NCBI GenBank assembly: GCA_017625065.1
Contig: JAGALS010000077.1
Location: forward strand, 1 to 34,584
Reading direction: 5' to 3'
DNA length: 34,584 nucleotides
Source of the DNA: Clostridia bacterium
GTDB taxonomy: Bacteria > Bacillota > Clostridia > Oscillospirales > CAG-272
Shown here piece after piece: positions 32,739 to 34,584 of the stretch (positions are counted from its first letter, which is position 1; every line of letters starts with the position of its first letter). The translations under genes and the position numbers were made by a program. The notes below the pieces were generated by a model. The model worked only from the letters and a program-made list of their open reading frames with translations. It did not search any database and was not told the origin of the DNA.

Positions 32739-32823
32739 GAACACATCCTTTGGAGAGGAGCGTGTGTTCGGAGGCCGCCAAAGCCCTTTGGCGGTACTTT
32801 TCCGGCACGCTCTTTTTGTTTTT
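32739..32823 (+). terminator. Expression platform of riboswitch 2
   Basis: The likely terminator is a branched stem: AGCGTG (32759-32764) pairs with CACGCT (32806-32811) around the inner hairpin CCGCCAAAG/CTTTGGCGG, followed by CTTTTTGTTTTT. The competing antiterminator is GAACACA (32739-32745) with TGTGTTC (32763-32769), which would hide the left arm. The gap 32582-32910 holds only this riboswitch and its platform. Confidence 0.6.
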
Positions 32824-32910
32824 GCCGGACAAAATGAAAGGAGGATCATATCCTAAAAATTTCTCTCCAACAGCATCCCAAAAAACAAACAAAAAGAAAG
32901 GAATTGTGTG

Positions 32911-34584
32911 ATGAAAACAACAAAAAAGACACTGACAATGAAAATTGTCTGCATGGCGCTTTCGATCCTGATGATCGTAAGCATCCTTCCGCTTGCCGTC
33001 TTTGCATCGGAAGGCACGGACACGACCGATTACGTCTATATTTCGGTCAGTTATGATGATAAGTTCAAAGAGGATAAGAACGGAAACCCGATGGCTTTTG
33101 TTCCCGTATCCTTTGATACCTTGTTGGGTGTTGATCTTGCGGCATACGGGCTGGAAAGCATGCTGTATGATGAAGACGGTGACGGCACCAATGAGGTGAC
33201 CGCGCTGCAGCTGATCATTTACGCGCACGAAGAGCTTTACGGCGGAAGCTGGGAGGACGTCACCTTTGAGGCGATCCCCGGCAGTTCTTACTTTTCGGGC
33301 GGACTTTTCGGGCAGGACGAAAACCTCAACTACTATCTGAACGGTCAGTATCCTCTTTCCGGTGAGGGCTGGGGCGCGACCTCAGACCAGATCGTGCTGG
33401 AGCCGGGTGACGTGATCAGTCTTGCCGGCTTTACAAGCTGGGATTTTTATCAGGATTCCGGATACGGTTTCCATTATTTTGCCGATGGCGAAGACAATAT
33501 GACACACACGTATACCGCCACCGCAGGCGAGGCGTGCAGTATCAAGCTGATCAAGGGAACAAAGGACTTTGAATATAACTCCGTTTTTTATGATGTTCCC
33601 GATTACACCGTTTACTACGGAACAGAGCTTTACAGCGAAACAAGCAGCAGTGTAACGACCGATGCCGATGGCTGCGCTTTGATCACATTCCCCACGGCAG
33701 GCACGTGGTATCTGTGGGCTGACGGTGGATACGGTAACGAGTATCCCGACTCTATCGTTTCGGCACCGGGTTATGCTGAGGTCACCGTAACCGAACCGGC
33801 ACCCTCGGATGAGCCCCTTGAAGGCATGGTCTACATCTCCGCAAGCCATGATGAACAGTTTATCAATGACAAAAACGGTTCGCCCTTGGCTTACGTTGGC
33901 GTCGAATTGAATGATCTGACCGGTATCGATCTTGATGATTATAACCTTGGCGATTACAAGTATGATGAAGATGGCGACGGCGAAGATGAAATCACCTTGC
34001 TTCATCTTTACATTTACGTTCACGAAAATATCGTAGGTGGAGATTGGAACAGCGATGTTACTGTTACAGGTAGCCCTGCAAGCATTTATTTTGCCGGCGG
34101 TCTGTTCGGATTTGAGGACGAAAATCTCCGTTACAACTATAACGGCGCGTATCCGGCAGATGAAAACGGTTGGGGCTTTACCGCAGACCGCATCGTTCTG
34201 TCTGACGGCGACTTTATTGAGGTTGCGCATTTTAGCGATTGGTACTTCTTTGGGGACTCGGCTTACGGCTTCCATTACTTTACCGATGCAAACGATGAGA
34301 TCAATATTTCCTATTCCGCAGAAACAGGAACAGCACTTCCTCTTAAGCTGATCCGTGTCGGCGGTGGCATGGGGATGGGAGATACAACAACTGCTGAAGC
34401 AGGCTACACCGTATATTATGGAAGCTCGATCGGAAATGCGATCGATTCTGTTATCACCGATGATGACGGTGTTGCAAGCATTACGTTCTACAACCCCGGC
34501 ACTTACTACGTGTGGTGCAAGGGTGGCTTGGGTAGTGACATGTCACCGGATGCAATCGTTTCCTCTCCTGCCAGTGCCACTGTA
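32911..34584 (+). CDS. Secreted repeat protein with DUF4430-like (transcobalamin-C-like) domains (3' end outside window)
   Basis: At least 558 residues are encoded with no stop before the window ends. Residues 1-33 are a signal peptide (cleavage near VFA). Two copies of a 265-residue unit follow (from 41 and from 306). Each unit has YVYIS or MVYIS, an acidic loop DEDGDG resembling a calcium site, LxLxIYxHE, a FSGGLFG or FAGGLFG segment, NxNGxYP, GWGxTxDxIVL and GDxI. The last four resemble DUF4430, which is related to the C-terminal domain of transcobalamin and intrinsic factor. AAAGGA lies before the ATG. The riboswitch upstream supports a role in capturing cobalamin outside the cell. Confidence 0.78.
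   Translation, partial: MKTTKKTLTMKIVCMALSILMIVSILPLAVFASEGTDTTDYVYISVSYDDKFKEDKNGNPMAFVPVSFDTLLGVDLAAYGLESMLYDEDGDGTNEVTALQLIIYAHEELYGGSWEDVTFEAIPGSSYFSGGLFGQDENLNYYLNGQYPLSGEGWGATSDQIVLEPGDVISLAGFTSWDFYQDSGYGFHYFADGEDNMTHTYTATAGEACSIKLIKGTKDFEYNSVFYDVPDYTVYYGTELYSETSSSVTTDADGCALITFPTAGTWYLWADGGYGNEYPDSIVSAPGYAEVTVTEPAPSDEPLEGMVYISASHDEQFINDKNGSPLAYVGVELNDLTGIDLDDYNLGDYKYDEDGDGEDEITLLHLYIYVHENIVGGDWNSDVTVTGSPASIYFAGGLFGFEDENLRYNYNGAYPADENGWGFTADRIVLSDGDFIEVAHFSDWYFFGDSAYGFHYFTDANDEINISYSAETGTALPLKLIRVGGGMGMGDTTTAEAGYTVYYGSSIGNAIDSVITDDDGVASITFYNPGTYYVWCKGGLGSDMSPDAIVSSPASATV

Noticed and set aside
33382-34275. 297-codon minus-strand frame at the right end
   Set aside because: It is antisense to the riboswitch-controlled secreted protein, whose plus-strand frame has a signal peptide and repeated units.

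Overview
The window looks like chromosomal DNA of an anaerobic, Gram-positive gut-type Clostridia (Oscillospiraceae-like or a neighbouring order). Three things point there: strong AGGAGG-type ribosome binding sites, near-consensus TTGACA/TATAAT promoters in AT-rich gaps between GC-richer genes, and several secreted or lipid-anchored proteins with multi-domain architectures common in gut Firmicutes. This placement is inference; no rRNA or marker gene is present.

Layout. 1-3863: end of an acidic secreted-type protein, a cupin-AraC regulator, and a divergent pair of Gfo/Idh/MocA oxidoreductases closed by a terminator. 3876-10014: an operon of a YbaK-like editing protein, a collagen-like HtrA lipoprotein and an esterase, then a GH106-like (alpha-L-rhamnosidase-type) glycosidase; together with the oxidoreductases this suggests plant-glycan use. 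10415-16066: one 1883-residue surface protein joining LamG, calcineurin-like phosphoesterase, Big2 and beta-helix modules. 16179-26601: mostly housekeeping genes, namely gpmI, tmcAL, a small conserved protein, the polyamine uptake operon potABCD, an M50 protease, a ComEC-like metallo-beta-lactamase lipoprotein and gluQ.

26640-31900 is accessory in character. A consensus promoter drives three 46-bp palindromic repeats built from the 5' end of a tRNA, followed immediately by that tRNA, a tRNA-Leu with the unusual anticodon AAG. Next is a short independent transcription unit (about 27214-27409) whose perfect Shine-Dalgarno sequence is paired with an anti-SD copy. After it comes an AT-rich two-gene operon (XRE-HTH protein ending in a HEPN-like RNGIVH motif, plus a 260-aa partner), flanked by diverged direct repeats. 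Last is an eight-helix membrane protein; one of two arrays of small palindromes joined by TATATCATC lies on each side of it.

31918-34584 is a cobalamin-related block. A cobalamin riboswitch with a clear terminator/antiterminator controls a small protein with a homing-endonuclease-associated repeat. A second, more divergent cobalamin riboswitch precedes a secreted protein with DUF4430-like (transcobalamin-C-like) repeats that runs off the window.

The most interesting material is the tRNA-derived repeat array with tRNA-Leu(AAG), the self-paired small RNA or mini-mRNA, the HTH-HEPN operon and the paired cobalamin riboswitches.
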